Shown here: positions 25,979 to 35,391 of the stretch, in pieces
Layout of the letters: every line of letters begins with the position of its first letter
Numbering within the stretch: the first letter of the stretch is position 1
From: Alphaproteobacteria bacterium
Lineage (GTDB): Bacteria > Pseudomonadota > Alphaproteobacteria > Micavibrionales > Micavibrionaceae
Direction of reading: 5' to 3'
NCBI GenBank assembly: GCA_023384135.1
Contig: JAHDXS010000002.1
Location: 744,001-808,000, forward strand
DNA: 64,000 nt
The notes under the pieces: generated by a model
Seen by the model: the letters and a program-made list of their open reading frames with translations, nothing else
What the model was told of the DNA's origin: nothing
Database searches by the model: none
Program-made: the position numbers and the translations under genes

Positions 25979-26419
25979 CTAGCTAACCGGCAGCACGTAA
26001 AACGCGAAATCCAGCTTAATGCCGAGATTTTTGTAAAGCGCCTTCGCGCCTTCGTTGTCGTTAGGCGTCAGCCAGTAAATCCGCGCCCACTGTTCCTGCG
26101 TCCCGGTGCGAATGACATGCTCCACCAGCCGCCGCGCGATTCCCCGCCGCCTTTGATCCGCCCGAACGTAAACGTCCTGAACATAACAAACCGGCCGCAA
26201 ATGCCCCGTGGTGGGGTGAAGAATGTAATGCGTGATGCCCAGCAAATCCCCGTTCTGCTCCGCGCAAATCCCGTGCACCGGCTCGTCCTCGGCCAGAATC
26301 CGCCGCCACGTTTCCCGCGTCACCGCCTCGTCGCGGTGCCCCATATTGTTGGAATCCCAAAGCGCAAGCCACTGATCGTAATCGGCGGCTCTCAGGCTTC
26401 TGAAAATGAACTGGTTCAT
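25979..26419 (-). CDS. GNAT-family N-acetyltransferase C
   Basis: A 146-residue acetyltransferase with the acetyl-CoA loop [18 protein letters not shown] and the C-terminal motif [18 protein letters not shown]. The start overlaps the pheS stop by 4 bases (ATGA), so it is translationally coupled to pheS. Not closely similar to acetyltransferases A and B. The substrate is unknown. Confidence 0.85.
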   Translation of the reverse strand: MNQFIFRSLRAADYDQWLALWDSNNMGHRDEAVTRETWRRILAEDEPVHGICAEQNGDLLGITHYILHPTTGHLRPVCYVQDVYVRADQRRRGIARRLVEHVIRTGTQEQWARIYWLTPNDNEGAKALYKNLGIKLDFAFYVLPVS

Positions 26420-27528
26420 GCGTCTTTTTGAACGCCCGTGGCGTTATTGGGGCGGTCCTGCGGATCGAACCCGTAATGCCGCAACCAGCGCACGTCACTC
26501 TCGTAGAATGTGCGCAGGTCGGGAATCCCGTATTTGAGCATCGCCATCCGCTCGATCCCCATGCCGAACGCAAAGCCCTGATATTCGTCGGGGTCGATCC
26601 CACAATTCTTGAGCACGTTCGGGTGAACCATGCCGCAGCCCAGAATCTCCATCCAGCCGTCCACGCTGCCGTCCGGGTTGCCGCCAAGGCGAAGCCCGCC
26701 GCCCTTGCGCGAACAGGCGATATCCATCTCCGCTCCCGGTTCGACGAACGGGAAAAAGCTGGGGCGCAGCCGCACGGGCAGAGTGTCGATCTCGAAAAAC
26801 GCCCGCACGAAATCCATCAGGCAGCCCTTGAGGTGCCCCATATGGATGTCCTTGTCGATCAGCAGCCCCTCCATCTGGTGGAACATCGGCGTGTGCGTCA
26901 TGTCGTAATCCGAACGGTACGTCCGCCCGAAACAGATGATCTTGTGTGGCGGCTTGTTCGCCTGCATGTGCCGGATCTGCACCGACGACGTATGCGTCCG
27001 CAGAAGCTTCTTGGCGTATTCGCCTTTTTCTTCCGGGTCGTCGGGCAGAAAGAACGTGTCCTGCATCTCGCGGGCCGGGTGCCCGGGCGGGAAATTGAGC
27101 GCCGTGAAATTGTGGTAATCGTCCTCGATATCCGGCCCTTCGGCCACGGTGAAACCCATATCCGCGAAAATGGCGGTGAGTTCCTCGACCGTCTGGCTGA
27201 TCGGATGGATATGGCCCATCGCGGCGGGGCGGGGGGCCAGCGTCACGTCCAGCGTTTCCGAGGCCAGCCGTCCGTCCATCTCCTGCCGTTTGAGCGCGGA
27301 TTCCTGGCGTTCAATGAGCGCGGCGATCTCGTCCTTAAGGGCGTTAAGCTCCTGCCCCTTGGTCTTGCGCTCCTCCGGGTCCATATTGCCCAGCGTCTTC
27401 ATCAGGGCGGTAATCCGGCCCTTCTTGCCCAAGGCGTCCACGCGCACGTCGTCCAGCGCCTTAAGGTCGTTGGCCGCCTCGATCTGGCTGGTGATTTCGC
27501 TCTTTAAACTCTTGATCTCACTGGACAT
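26416..27528 (-). CDS. pheS: Phenylalanine-tRNA ligase alpha subunit
   Basis: Catalytic subunit of PheRS, 370 residues. An N-terminal coiled coil (residues 1-90) precedes the class II core: motif 2 [20 protein letters not shown], and motif 3 [22 protein letters not shown]. It normally sits next to pheT, but here pheT lies 2.2 kb downstream beyond an acetyltransferase gene and an opposite-strand orphan. Confidence 0.97.
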   Translation of the reverse strand: MSSEIKSLKSEITSQIEAANDLKALDDVRVDALGKKGRITALMKTLGNMDPEERKTKGQELNALKDEIAALIERQESALKRQEMDGRLASETLDVTLAPRPAAMGHIHPISQTVEELTAIFADMGFTVAEGPDIEDDYHNFTALNFPPGHPAREMQDTFFLPDDPEEKGEYAKKLLRTHTSSVQIRHMQANKPPHKIICFGRTYRSDYDMTHTPMFHQMEGLLIDKDIHMGHLKGCLMDFVRAFFEIDTLPVRLRPSFFPFVEPGAEMDIACSRKGGGLRLGGNPDGSVDGWMEILGCGMVHPNVLKNCGIDPDEYQGFAFGMGIERMAMLKYGIPDLRTFYESDVRWLRHYGFDPQDRPNNATGVQKDA

Positions 27529-27589
27529 GCGCTCTTTTTACACGGGAAGCAGCTGGAAATAAAGAGATTTTGTCTGCTTCTTGAAATGA

Positions 27590-29083
27590 TTAAGCCCTAG
27601 TAGCCATACTTTCATAACAGAGCAATTCAAGCGGGTTGAAGGAATAAAAATTTCTTCGAGGAATAGGAAGTGTTTGATTTTTAAACGCTTCTTGCAAAAC
27701 CTGAAGGTCCTGTTTTTTTGTAACATTAAAAATAGGGGCCACCATATCAAAATACTCCTTGGATTGGCTTCGCGCATATATCTCGAAGCTAGCCCCTCTC
27801 CTCCGATAAAAAAGCGTTTCAGGCCACCACATTAATAGCCGATCATCGGCCTTTAAACTATCAAGACATCCACGTATATACAGAGTAAAATCTGCTTGCA
27901 TGATTTGCTCAAATGTAAGCCCGGAAGAGTTTGAGCGCTCTTTTAAAAGGTCAGCACGGTAAGATACGCGCCCCAGTTTTTTGCCTCTTACGTCAAAAGA
28001 TTCCATGTAAGAGAAGAAACTGGCAAACGAAACCATAGGCTGTCCACTGCGGCCCTTATCTCTTGTATAGTAATGCTGGCTTACTAAATAACCTACAGCA
28101 TCAAAGCGTTCATATTTCAGAAAGCTGGCGATGCAATACAAAAAAAGTTCGTGAACCAGAAACTTGAAGTTATCAAAATCCCAACCCGTGCTACGATTTA
28201 TATGGGCTGGCACTTCGTAATACGGCAAAAGACTCTCAAAAAATCTATGCAACATATTATGGGTTTCCGGCGTATTTTTATGCAATGCCAAGGCAAGAAA
28301 AACTTCAACAATTTCATTTCTATATGGTAAGAACTGCTCGATGTTTTCAACAATCTTGCCTACATCATCCCCTTCTTCCTCGCCCAGTTGAAGTCTAAAA
28401 TTTTCCATATTTTTAGAGAAACAGTCTAGGTACCCCCGTGACGCTGCTGGCCAACCCGGACGCTCAAATCGGATCGCATCCAAAGCACGTTTATAAAGTG
28501 CTGTAGTTTCAAGCGAGGGTCCGGGGGTATCATCAAGAAAAGCAGGTTTTTTGCCCAAAGGAGGCTTTATGTGTAAAGGCTTATCATAAATCCATCTCAG
28601 CAACTGCTCAAAGTTTTTTGCGTATAGGTCCGGGTCGCTTAAATCAATAAAAATACGAGACTTGTAGTAAACAGGTACGCAATGATTGCCGTCTCCATCG
28701 CGTTCCGCGATAACAGCCACAAATTTATTCTGATCCTCTTTTGTGTATACTTCCGGCGTTATAATTTGAGTTTCCGTGCCAACGCCACCGTCTCGGTTAT
28801 CAGCTTTCTGAACATATTTTTGGTCGCAAATGATAGCGACCTTTTTGATGGCCGGATTCGAAACCATTTGCTCCATAAATTTATGGGCATCATGCCCTTC
28901 TTTTAAATCCCATTTATCTAGAACTACATCCACGCCAGCTTCACGGAGAGCAGTAGCCAAATTCAAAACCCATTCCTGATGATTTTCAGAACTCCAGCTA
29001 TAAGAGATAAACAGTTTTACATCATCCTGTGCAGCATCATCATTGTTTGGTACCGGAGATTTTTGGACTGCAGCCTTTGCCAT
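27590..29083 (-). CDS. SEFIR-domain protein, candidate anti-phage defence
   Basis: A 497-residue protein. The N-terminus is a SEFIR/TIR-like domain: box 1 KLFISYSW (23-30), box 2 VDVVLDKWDLKEGHD (51-65), an AIICDQKYVQKADNR strand-loop and VGTETQIITPEVY (101-113) with a conserved Glu. Single-gene SEFIR proteins are a known bacterial defence family, proposed to deplete NAD when triggered. The remaining 340 residues are helical and unrecognised and probably hold the sensor. The gene is far more AT-rich than pheS and rsuA around it, which suggests recent transfer. I see no partner gene. Confidence 0.8.
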   Translation of the reverse strand: MAKAAVQKSPVPNNDDAAQDDVKLFISYSWSSENHQEWVLNLATALREAGVDVVLDKWDLKEGHDAHKFMEQMVSNPAIKKVAIICDQKYVQKADNRDGGVGTETQIITPEVYTKEDQNKFVAVIAERDGDGNHCVPVYYKSRIFIDLSDPDLYAKNFEQLLRWIYDKPLHIKPPLGKKPAFLDDTPGPSLETTALYKRALDAIRFERPGWPAASRGYLDCFSKNMENFRLQLGEEEGDDVGKIVENIEQFLPYRNEIVEVFLALALHKNTPETHNMLHRFFESLLPYYEVPAHINRSTGWDFDNFKFLVHELFLYCIASFLKYERFDAVGYLVSQHYYTRDKGRSGQPMVSFASFFSYMESFDVRGKKLGRVSYRADLLKERSNSSGLTFEQIMQADFTLYIRGCLDSLKADDRLLMWWPETLFYRRRGASFEIYARSQSKEYFDMVAPIFNVTKKQDLQVLQEAFKNQTLPIPRRNFYSFNPLELLCYESMATRA

Positions 29084-29169
29084 GTGCTAATTTTCCAACA
29101 TATCTATGATTGATTTGAGAAAAGTTTAACATAGTTTTCTAAGTCACTTAATTAGATTTCTTAGGTACC

Positions 29170-29895
29170 TCAAAGTAAAGGTAAATCTTCTGCTTGCAGA
29201 ACACGCCACTCCCCCTCCGGTAAATCGCCCAGCGTCAGGTTCCCGATCTGAAAGCGATGCAGCGCCGTAACCTCGTTCCCGGTCTTCTCAAACATCCGCC
29301 GGATCTGACGGTATCGCCCTTCCTCCAGGATCATAAGTCCTGTCTTTTCTCCCTCCGGCACCCACCGCGCGGGCTTGAGCGGTTTGTCTTCCCCGCCCAA
29401 CATCATATCCCCGCGCCCGAAAATCGCCGCCTCGTCGCCTTTGAGCGGATCGCGCAGTCCCACCCGGTAATGCTTGGACGCGTGGCGGCGCGGATGCGTG
29501 ATCCGGTGCAAAAGCTCCCCGTCATCGGTCAGGATCACCATCCCCGTGCTCTCCTTATCCAGCCGCCCGGCGATCGAAAGCTTGGGGTTGCGCCGCGCGA
29601 ACCGCTCGGGCAGTAAATCATAAACAACCTTGCCGGGGTCCTTATGCGAACTGGTCACGCCTGCGGGCTTGTTCATCATGATCGTAAACGGCGCAAGCGG
29701 GTCGAGCGCCTCCCCGTCCATCAGCACGCGCCCCGCGCGCACCATCTCGGGCGCAATCGAAAGACCGGGGTCATGGACGCGCTGCCCGTCCACATCGACC
29801 CAGCCGTTCTTAATCGCCATCGTCATTTCTTTCCGCGCACCGTACCCCAGATTGGACAACAAACGGTCCAGCCGCACTGATTTTTCTTTCGTCAT
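29170..29895 (-). CDS. Pseudouridine synthase, RsuA/RluB/E/F family
   Basis: Isomerises uridine in rRNA. Residues 1-60 form an S4 RNA-binding domain (RLDRLLSNLGYGARKE), then the catalytic motif GRLDKESTGMVILTDDG with the catalytic Asp, and the C-terminal EGRYRQIRRMFEKTGNEV motif. The start at 29895 follows AGGAGG by 7 bases. RsuA (16S position 516) is the best guess among the family, but RluB/E/F cannot be excluded. It lies 4 bases after the flavoprotein gene, in the same operon. Confidence 0.88.
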   Translation of the reverse strand: MTKEKSVRLDRLLSNLGYGARKEMTMAIKNGWVDVDGQRVHDPGLSIAPEMVRAGRVLMDGEALDPLAPFTIMMNKPAGVTSSHKDPGKVVYDLLPERFARRNPKLSIAGRLDKESTGMVILTDDGELLHRITHPRRHASKHYRVGLRDPLKGDEAAIFGRGDMMLGGEDKPLKPARWVPEGEKTGLMILEEGRYRQIRRMFEKTGNEVTALHRFQIGNLTLGDLPEGEWRVLQAEDLPLL

Positions 29896-29899
29896 ATTT

Positions 29900-31105
29900 T
29901 TAAACCTCCTGTCCCGCACACCAGCCCGACGCCCACGCCCACTGGAAATTATGCCCGCCCAGATGCCCGGTGACATCCAGAACCTCGCCGATAAAATAAA
30001 GCCCCGGAACGTCCTTCGCCACGAACGTCTTCGAGGAAACCCCGTCCGTATCCACCCCGCCCAGCGTCACCTCCGCCGTGCGGTACCCTTCCGTTCCTGC
30101 GGGCAACACGCGCCAGCTTTGAATCACAAACGCGATCTCCGCAAGCTTTTTATCCGAAAGATCAGCCATCCGCTCGTCATGTCCGCTCAACGCCGCCAGA
30201 AGATGCGCAAGCCGCTGCGGCAGAATATCCGACAAAACCGTTCTCAAAACCTGTTTAGGTGTATTTTTCCGGGCCGCCTTGAGCATCTCAAGAATCTCAC
30301 GGCCCGGCAGGAAATCGACCATGACCGGCTCCCCGTCTTGCCAATAGGATGAAATTTGCAAAATGGAAGGCCCCGAAAGCCCCCGGTGCGTGAACAAAAG
30401 CCCTTCGCGGAACGCCGCTCCCCCCGCCGACACCCGCGCATCCACCGCAAGCCCGGAAAGCGGCGCGGTCTGCGCCAGCAAGTCCGGCTCGAACGTGAGC
30501 GGCACGAGGCCCGCGCGCGGCGGCACAATCGCAAGCCCGAAATCCTTCGCACGTTCATATCCGAAATTGCTCGCGCCGATCTTGGGAATCGAAAGCCCGC
30601 CGCTGGCGATCACCAGCGACCCGCAAACATATTCCCCCGCGCTGGTCAAAAGACTAAATCCCTCGCCCCGCCGCTCGACCGACTGAATCTTGACATCAAT
30701 ATCAATCATCCCGGCATGATCTGTGACGCGCTTGACCAGCATGTCGATGATCTGCTGGCTCGACTCATCGCAAAAAAGTTGCCCGCGCGCGCTCTTGTCG
30801 GCGTAAGGCTCATAGGGCTTTTCGTGATACGCGATGCCGCGCGCCTTTACCATCTCCACGAAATCCTGCGGCCGAAAGCGGCTCAGCGCCGACTTACAGA
30901 AATGCGGATTTTGCGAAATGAAATTCCCCGGCCCGCAATGAAGATTGGTGAAATTGCACCGACCCCCGCCGGAAATCCTGATCTTCTCGCCGATCTTGCG
31001 CGTATGCTCGATGACGGTGACGCGCCGCCCGCGCGCCGCCGCCGCGCCTGCGCACATAAGTCCCGCCGCCCCAGCCCCGATCACGATGATATCCGCTGTT
31101 TTCAT
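29900..31105 (-). CDS. BaiN/HI0933-family flavoprotein
   Basis: A 401-residue FAD protein. The N-terminal Rossmann motif (VIGAGAAGLMCAGAAAARG), the family motif KIRISGGGRCNFTN and the C-terminal GLYFIGEVLDVTGHLGGHNFQWAWASG are all present. Members are oxidoreductases of uncertain role. Start 31105 (MKTADIIVIGAG) is the natural one for the family; an in-frame extension to 31156 runs into the polA leader. Confidence 0.9.
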   Translation of the reverse strand: MKTADIIVIGAGAAGLMCAGAAAARGRRVTVIEHTRKIGEKIRISGGGRCNFTNLHCGPGNFISQNPHFCKSALSRFRPQDFVEMVKARGIAYHEKPYEPYADKSARGQLFCDESSQQIIDMLVKRVTDHAGMIDIDVKIQSVERRGEGFSLLTSAGEYVCGSLVIASGGLSIPKIGASNFGYERAKDFGLAIVPPRAGLVPLTFEPDLLAQTAPLSGLAVDARVSAGGAAFREGLLFTHRGLSGPSILQISSYWQDGEPVMVDFLPGREILEMLKAARKNTPKQVLRTVLSDILPQRLAHLLAALSGHDERMADLSDKKLAEIAFVIQSWRVLPAGTEGYRTAEVTLGGVDTDGVSSKTFVAKDVPGLYFIGEVLDVTGHLGGHNFQWAWASGWCAGQEV

Positions 31106-31185
31106 CGGGCCAATAGACAGGATTGCGGCCACAAAAACAAGCCGCCCTCTGGACACGGCCCGCCGACTCGTTCAGTTTACAGTCC

Positions 31186-33993
31186 ATGAGCGAAAATCAC
31201 CAAGACGAGCTGTTCCTGATCGACGGATCGGGGTTTATCTTCCGGGCCTATTACGCGCTGGCCTATTCCGGGCGCGGCGACATGACGAACCCGGAAGGCG
31301 TCCCCGTCGGCGCCGTCTACGGCTTCACGAATATGATTTTAAAGATGCTTCAGGATTACCATGCCCCCTATCTGGCCGTGATTTTCGACGCCGCCCGCGA
31401 AAATTTCCGCAATAAAATCTATCCCGAATACAAGGCCAACCGCGACGAAACCCCGCCGGACCTGATCCCGCAATTCCCGCTGATCCGCCAGGCGACCGAG
31501 GCCTTCGACATTCCCGCGCTGGAACAGGAGGGCTACGAGGCCGACGACCTGATCGCCGCCTATACCCGCCTCGCGCTGGAGCAAGGCAAAAAGGTCGTGA
31601 TCGTCTCCTCCGACAAAGACCTGATGCAGCTTATGCGTCCGGGCGTGCGGATGCTCGACCCGATGAAGAATAAATGGCTCGGCCTCGAAGACGTGATGGA
31701 AAAATTCGGCGTCGCGCCCGATAAGGTCGTGGACGTGCAGGCTCTGGCGGGCGACAAGGTCGATAATGTGCCCGGCGTCCCCGGTATCGGCGTGAAGACC
31801 GCCGCCGAACTGATCAACACCTACGGCACGCTTGAGGAGCTTCTGGCCCGCGCCAGCGAGATCAAACAGCCCAAGCGCCGCGAAAGCCTGATCGAACACG
31901 CGCAGGCCGCAAGAATTTCCAAGCAACTCGTGGCGCTCGACGATCACGCGCCCGTTCCCGTGCCGCTGGAAGATTTAAAAACCCACGACCCTGACAAGCC
32001 GCAGCTAATGGCCTTCCTCGAAAAACACGCCTTCAGCTCCATCATCCGCCGCCTCGGCGGCTCTGCCCCCGCATCGAGATCGCAGACGGCAAATACGTCT
32101 GCGGAAACGCACATCGAACAGGAAAAACTCCCCTCCACCGAGGCAAACCTCTACACAATGATCACCGAGGAATCCGTCCTGAAAGACTGGATTGCGGACG
32201 CATACGAAACCGGGCTGCTCGCCGTGGACACGGAGACGACGGCCCTGACGCCCGCAAAGGCGAAACTGGTTGGCATATCCATCGCCTCGCGCATCGGCAA
32301 GGCCGCCTACATTCCCGTCGGCCATACCTTTTCGTCAACCGACCTGTTCGGCGACTCCGCGCCGCAGGATCAAAAGCAGATGGATTTGCAAACCGCGCTC
32401 GCGCTGCTCAAGCCCATTCTGGAGGATGAGCGCGTCCTCAAGATCGGCCACAACATGAAATACGACTGGCAGATGTTTGCAAGGCACGGAGTCCGCATCG
32501 CGCCCTGCGACGATACCATGCTGATGTCCTATGTTCTGGACGGTTCCGCGCACAGCCATTCGCTCGATAACCTCGCCATGATGTGCTGTAACCACAAGAT
32601 GATCGCGTTCGATGAGGTGGCGGGCAAGGGCAAGCAAAGGGTGACGTTCGACAAGGTGCCTCTTGAGGCCGCGACAAACTACGCCGCAGAAGACGCGGAA
32701 ATGACCCTGCGCCTCTATAAAATCTTCAAGCCCCGCCTCGCCCGCGAAAAAATGGCGCGGGTCTATGAGATGATCGAGCGTCCGCTTGTGCCCGTCATCG
32801 CGCAGATGGAACTAGCGGGAATCAAAGTCGATCCGAAGGTTCTCAAAAAAATGAGCGATGAATTCGGCAAATCGCTCATGGTGTTGGAAGAGGAAATCCA
32901 CGCCCTCGCGGGCCGCCCCTTCAACGTCGCCTCGCCCCGGCAGGTCGGCGAGGTGCTGTTTGAGGAAATGGGATTGAAGGGCGGCAGCAAGACCAAAACC
33001 GGCGATTGGAGCACCGCCGTGGACGTTCTTGAGGATCTGGCCGCCGAAGGGCATGAGATCGTCAAAAAGATTCTCGAATTCCGCCAACTCGCCAAACTCA
33101 AATCCACATACACCGACGCGCTGCAGGATGAAATCAACCCGGCGACCGGGCGCGTGCATACCTCTTATCACATGACGGGCACCAGCACCGGGCGGCTCGC
33201 CTCGACCGATCCGAACCTCCAGAACATTCCGATCCGCACGGAAGAAGGGCGCAAAATCCGCGAGGCCTTTATCGCGGAGGAGGGGCACGTCCTCATCTCC
33301 GTCGATTATTCCCAGATCGAACTCCGCCTCTCCGCCCACATGGCGGGGGTGGAGGCGCTGAAGGAGGCGTTCCGCAAAGGCGAAGACATTCACGCGCTCA
33401 CCGCCGCGCAAGTGTTCGGCGTCCCGCTCGAACAGGTCGGCCCCGATTTGCGCAGGCAGGCCAAGGCGGTGAATTTCGGAATCATCTACGGCATCTCCGG
33501 CTACGGCCTCGCGCGCCAGCTCGGCATCCCCGTGGCGGACGCGAGCGAGTTTATCCGCCGCTACCTCCAGCGCTTTCAGGAAATCTCCGCCTTCATGGAG
33601 AACGCTAAATCCGAGGCGAAGAAAAACGGATACGTCCTCACGCTCTTTGGCCGCAAATGCGTCATCCCCGGCATCAAGGATAAAAACCCCGTCCGCGTAC
33701 GCGGGGCGGAACGCCAAGCCATCAACGCCCCCCTGCAAGGCACGGCGGCTGACATCATCAAGATCGCCATGGGCCGCATCCCCGAGGCCCTGCGCTGCGA
33801 GGGGCTGAACGCCAGGATGTTGCTGCAGGTTCACGACGAACTGATCTTCGAGGCGCCCGAATCCGAAGCCGAGCGCACCGTGGCCGCCGTTCGTAAAATT
33901 ATGGAAAAATCATTTCATATCAATGATGTAACCATATCCGTTCCGTTAATTGCCGAAGCCGGAACAGGTCTAAGCTGGGCGTCCGCCCACTAA
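31186..33993 (+). CDS. polA: DNA polymerase I
   Basis: 935 residues with all three activities. The 5'-3' exonuclease domain spans residues 1-300 (FLIDGSGFIFRAYYAL, EADDLIAAYTRL, VPGIGVKTA). The 3'-5' proofreading domain keeps motif I (D348-T-E350) and the motif ADEAEMTLRL-like region (AAEDAEMTLRLY), so proofreading looks active. The polymerase domain has VDYSQIELR (Asp707), the O-helix RRQAKAVNFGIIYG and QVHDELIFE. Start 31186 gives MSENHQDELFLID; an in-frame extension to 31123 overlaps the divergent gene. Confidence 0.97.
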   Translation: MSENHQDELFLIDGSGFIFRAYYALAYSGRGDMTNPEGVPVGAVYGFTNMILKMLQDYHAPYLAVIFDAARENFRNKIYPEYKANRDETPPDLIPQFPLIRQATEAFDIPALEQEGYEADDLIAAYTRLALEQGKKVVIVSSDKDLMQLMRPGVRMLDPMKNKWLGLEDVMEKFGVAPDKVVDVQALAGDKVDNVPGVPGIGVKTAAELINTYGTLEELLARASEIKQPKRRESLIEHAQAARISKQLVALDDHAPVPVPLEDLKTHDPDKPQLMAFLEKHAFSSIIRRLGGSAPASRSQTANTSAETHIEQEKLPSTEANLYTMITEESVLKDWIADAYETGLLAVDTETTALTPAKAKLVGISIASRIGKAAYIPVGHTFSSTDLFGDSAPQDQKQMDLQTALALLKPILEDERVLKIGHNMKYDWQMFARHGVRIAPCDDTMLMSYVLDGSAHSHSLDNLAMMCCNHKMIAFDEVAGKGKQRVTFDKVPLEAATNYAAEDAEMTLRLYKIFKPRLAREKMARVYEMIERPLVPVIAQMELAGIKVDPKVLKKMSDEFGKSLMVLEEEIHALAGRPFNVASPRQVGEVLFEEMGLKGGSKTKTGDWSTAVDVLEDLAAEGHEIVKKILEFRQLAKLKSTYTDALQDEINPATGRVHTSYHMTGTSTGRLASTDPNLQNIPIRTEEGRKIREAFIAEEGHVLISVDYSQIELRLSAHMAGVEALKEAFRKGEDIHALTAAQVFGVPLEQVGPDLRRQAKAVNFGIIYGISGYGLARQLGIPVADASEFIRRYLQRFQEISAFMENAKSEAKKNGYVLTLFGRKCVIPGIKDKNPVRVRGAERQAINAPLQGTAADIIKIAMGRIPEALRCEGLNARMLLQVHDELIFEAPESEAERTVAAVRKIMEKSFHINDVTISVPLIAEAGTGLSWASAH

Positions 33994-34079
33994 AAATACG
34001 CGCTAGGAAAAACTGCACAAAAAACACCCAAAACAGAATTAAATATGTACATTAAGGCATAATTAATATATTTTTACTG

Positions 34080-34239
34080 TTGACAGTTTTTGGGAGACCA
34101 TGATACAACACGCCCCGTTCCGGCAGGTTTCCCCACACACACGCACATTAACCTGTCGGGACCAGTGGGTTTATAAGAATTTATAAAGTTCCCCACACAC
34201 GGAAAGCAAACCGCTCCTTGCTCAGGCAAGGGGCGGTTT
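34080..34239 (+). ncRNA. Candidate small RNA between polA and the DUF1223 gene
   Basis: A 273-base non-coding gap between convergent genes. TTGACA at about 34079-34084 with GATACA 16 bases later looks like a promoter. Downstream are a hairpin CCGGCAGGTT (34120-34129) with AACCTGTCGG (34150-34159) and a second one with arms 34208-34221 and 34226-34239. The motif TTCCCCACACAC occurs twice, once in the first loop and once in the unpaired segment (34191-34197 region), like repeated seed motifs of some alphaproteobacterial sRNAs. The final hairpin lacks a good T-run. Inference only. Confidence 0.4.
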
Positions 34240-34266
34240 CGCTGTCTGGGCCTATGATCATAAAAC

Positions 34267-35202
34267 CTAGGGAGTTGCAGGCGCAGGCGCGGGCTTTGTG
34301 TATTGCGCGGCCGCGACGATCTGCCCGTCGGCGGTCCGCCGGGCCAGAACGGCGAAGCCCTGAGATCCCTCGCTCATTTTCGGGTCGAACCGCAGGCTTT
34401 TAACCTGCCCGTCCCAGGGGCCGAGCAGACCGACATTACGCACAACATTCGTATAGACGATGGATTTTCCGGCGTTCGCGCCCTCCGCGACCGTCACCGT
34501 ATGGGGTGTGTCGTAGGCCACGATGATAATCTCATAGGCTTCGGCGCTTCCTTCATTCTCTTCAAGAGCAGGCAGGGACAGCAGAAACTCGCCCTTATCC
34601 GTGATCTGCAGGTCGGGCGTGACCAGCGCCCGCTCCTTCCGCGCCCGCCGGATGGTCGTCAGAACATCCGCGCGGCGGTAGCCCACCACGTCATACTGCC
34701 CGTTAATCACCATCTGCGGAGTGTATTTCGGCCCAGCCCGCAGGGTGGACTCGTACTCCACCTGCCGGGCGCCGCAAAACGGATGCGAGAGCGATCCCGT
34801 CTTCACGTCGAAATAATCGACATGGCACGAAAGCGCGATCACCCCCGGGCTGTTGGCCAGAGCGCCCAGAAGCGCGTCCGCCTTGGGGCAGAACGAACAG
34901 GCCTGCGAGGTGAACAACTCCACGACGACCGGCCCGGTCGCCAGCCCCTCAACCGGAGTGTGCGCGGGCGTTTGCGAACCTTCGGCCCCGGCGGCAGGGG
35001 AATCCGCCATCGTGCCCGCTGCCGGAGCGGGCGGGGTCAGAACCTCCGCCTGAACCTCCGCCACCGGCACGGCGGGGGGGCGGTCTTCCGCACGGGCGGA
35101 AAAGGGGGGCAGGGCCAGAAGCGTCAAAACGCCGCAAAAAACTAAAAAATGGATGAAAAGCAAAGGCTTGCGGGGCCGTTCAAAAATGCCGTCCGTGCTC
35201 AT
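34267..35202 (-). CDS. Exported DUF1223 thioredoxin-like protein
   Basis: 311 residues. An N-terminal signal or anchor (LLFIHFLVFCGVLTLLALPP) is followed by an Ala/Pro-rich linker to about residue 90, then the DUF1223 domain: VVELFTSQACSFCPKADALL with a CxxC pair, VIALSCHVDYFD, and YTPQMVINGQYDVVGYR. Family members are periplasmic thioredoxin-fold proteins of unknown substrate. The long disordered linker is unusual for the family. Confidence 0.85.
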   Translation of the reverse strand: MSTDGIFERPRKPLLFIHFLVFCGVLTLLALPPFSARAEDRPPAVPVAEVQAEVLTPPAPAAGTMADSPAAGAEGSQTPAHTPVEGLATGPVVVELFTSQACSFCPKADALLGALANSPGVIALSCHVDYFDVKTGSLSHPFCGARQVEYESTLRAGPKYTPQMVINGQYDVVGYRRADVLTTIRRARKERALVTPDLQITDKGEFLLSLPALEENEGSAEAYEIIIVAYDTPHTVTVAEGANAGKSIVYTNVVRNVGLLGPWDGQVKSLRFDPKMSEGSQGFAVLARRTADGQIVAAAQYTKPAPAPATP

Positions 35203-35391
35203 GGAAACCGTCCGAAATCTGCAAGTCTGTGTCGAAGTCGGCCAAGTTTAATGCCTTCCGTCCCGGGCCGCAACCGCCCGCTTCAGAAAAGTTTAATTCG
35301 CAAATGCGTAATTTATTCTCGTCAACTCAAAGCTGTATATGTTATCCTTAAGTATATAGATTTTACATATGCTCTCTGTGTGGGGACGGGC

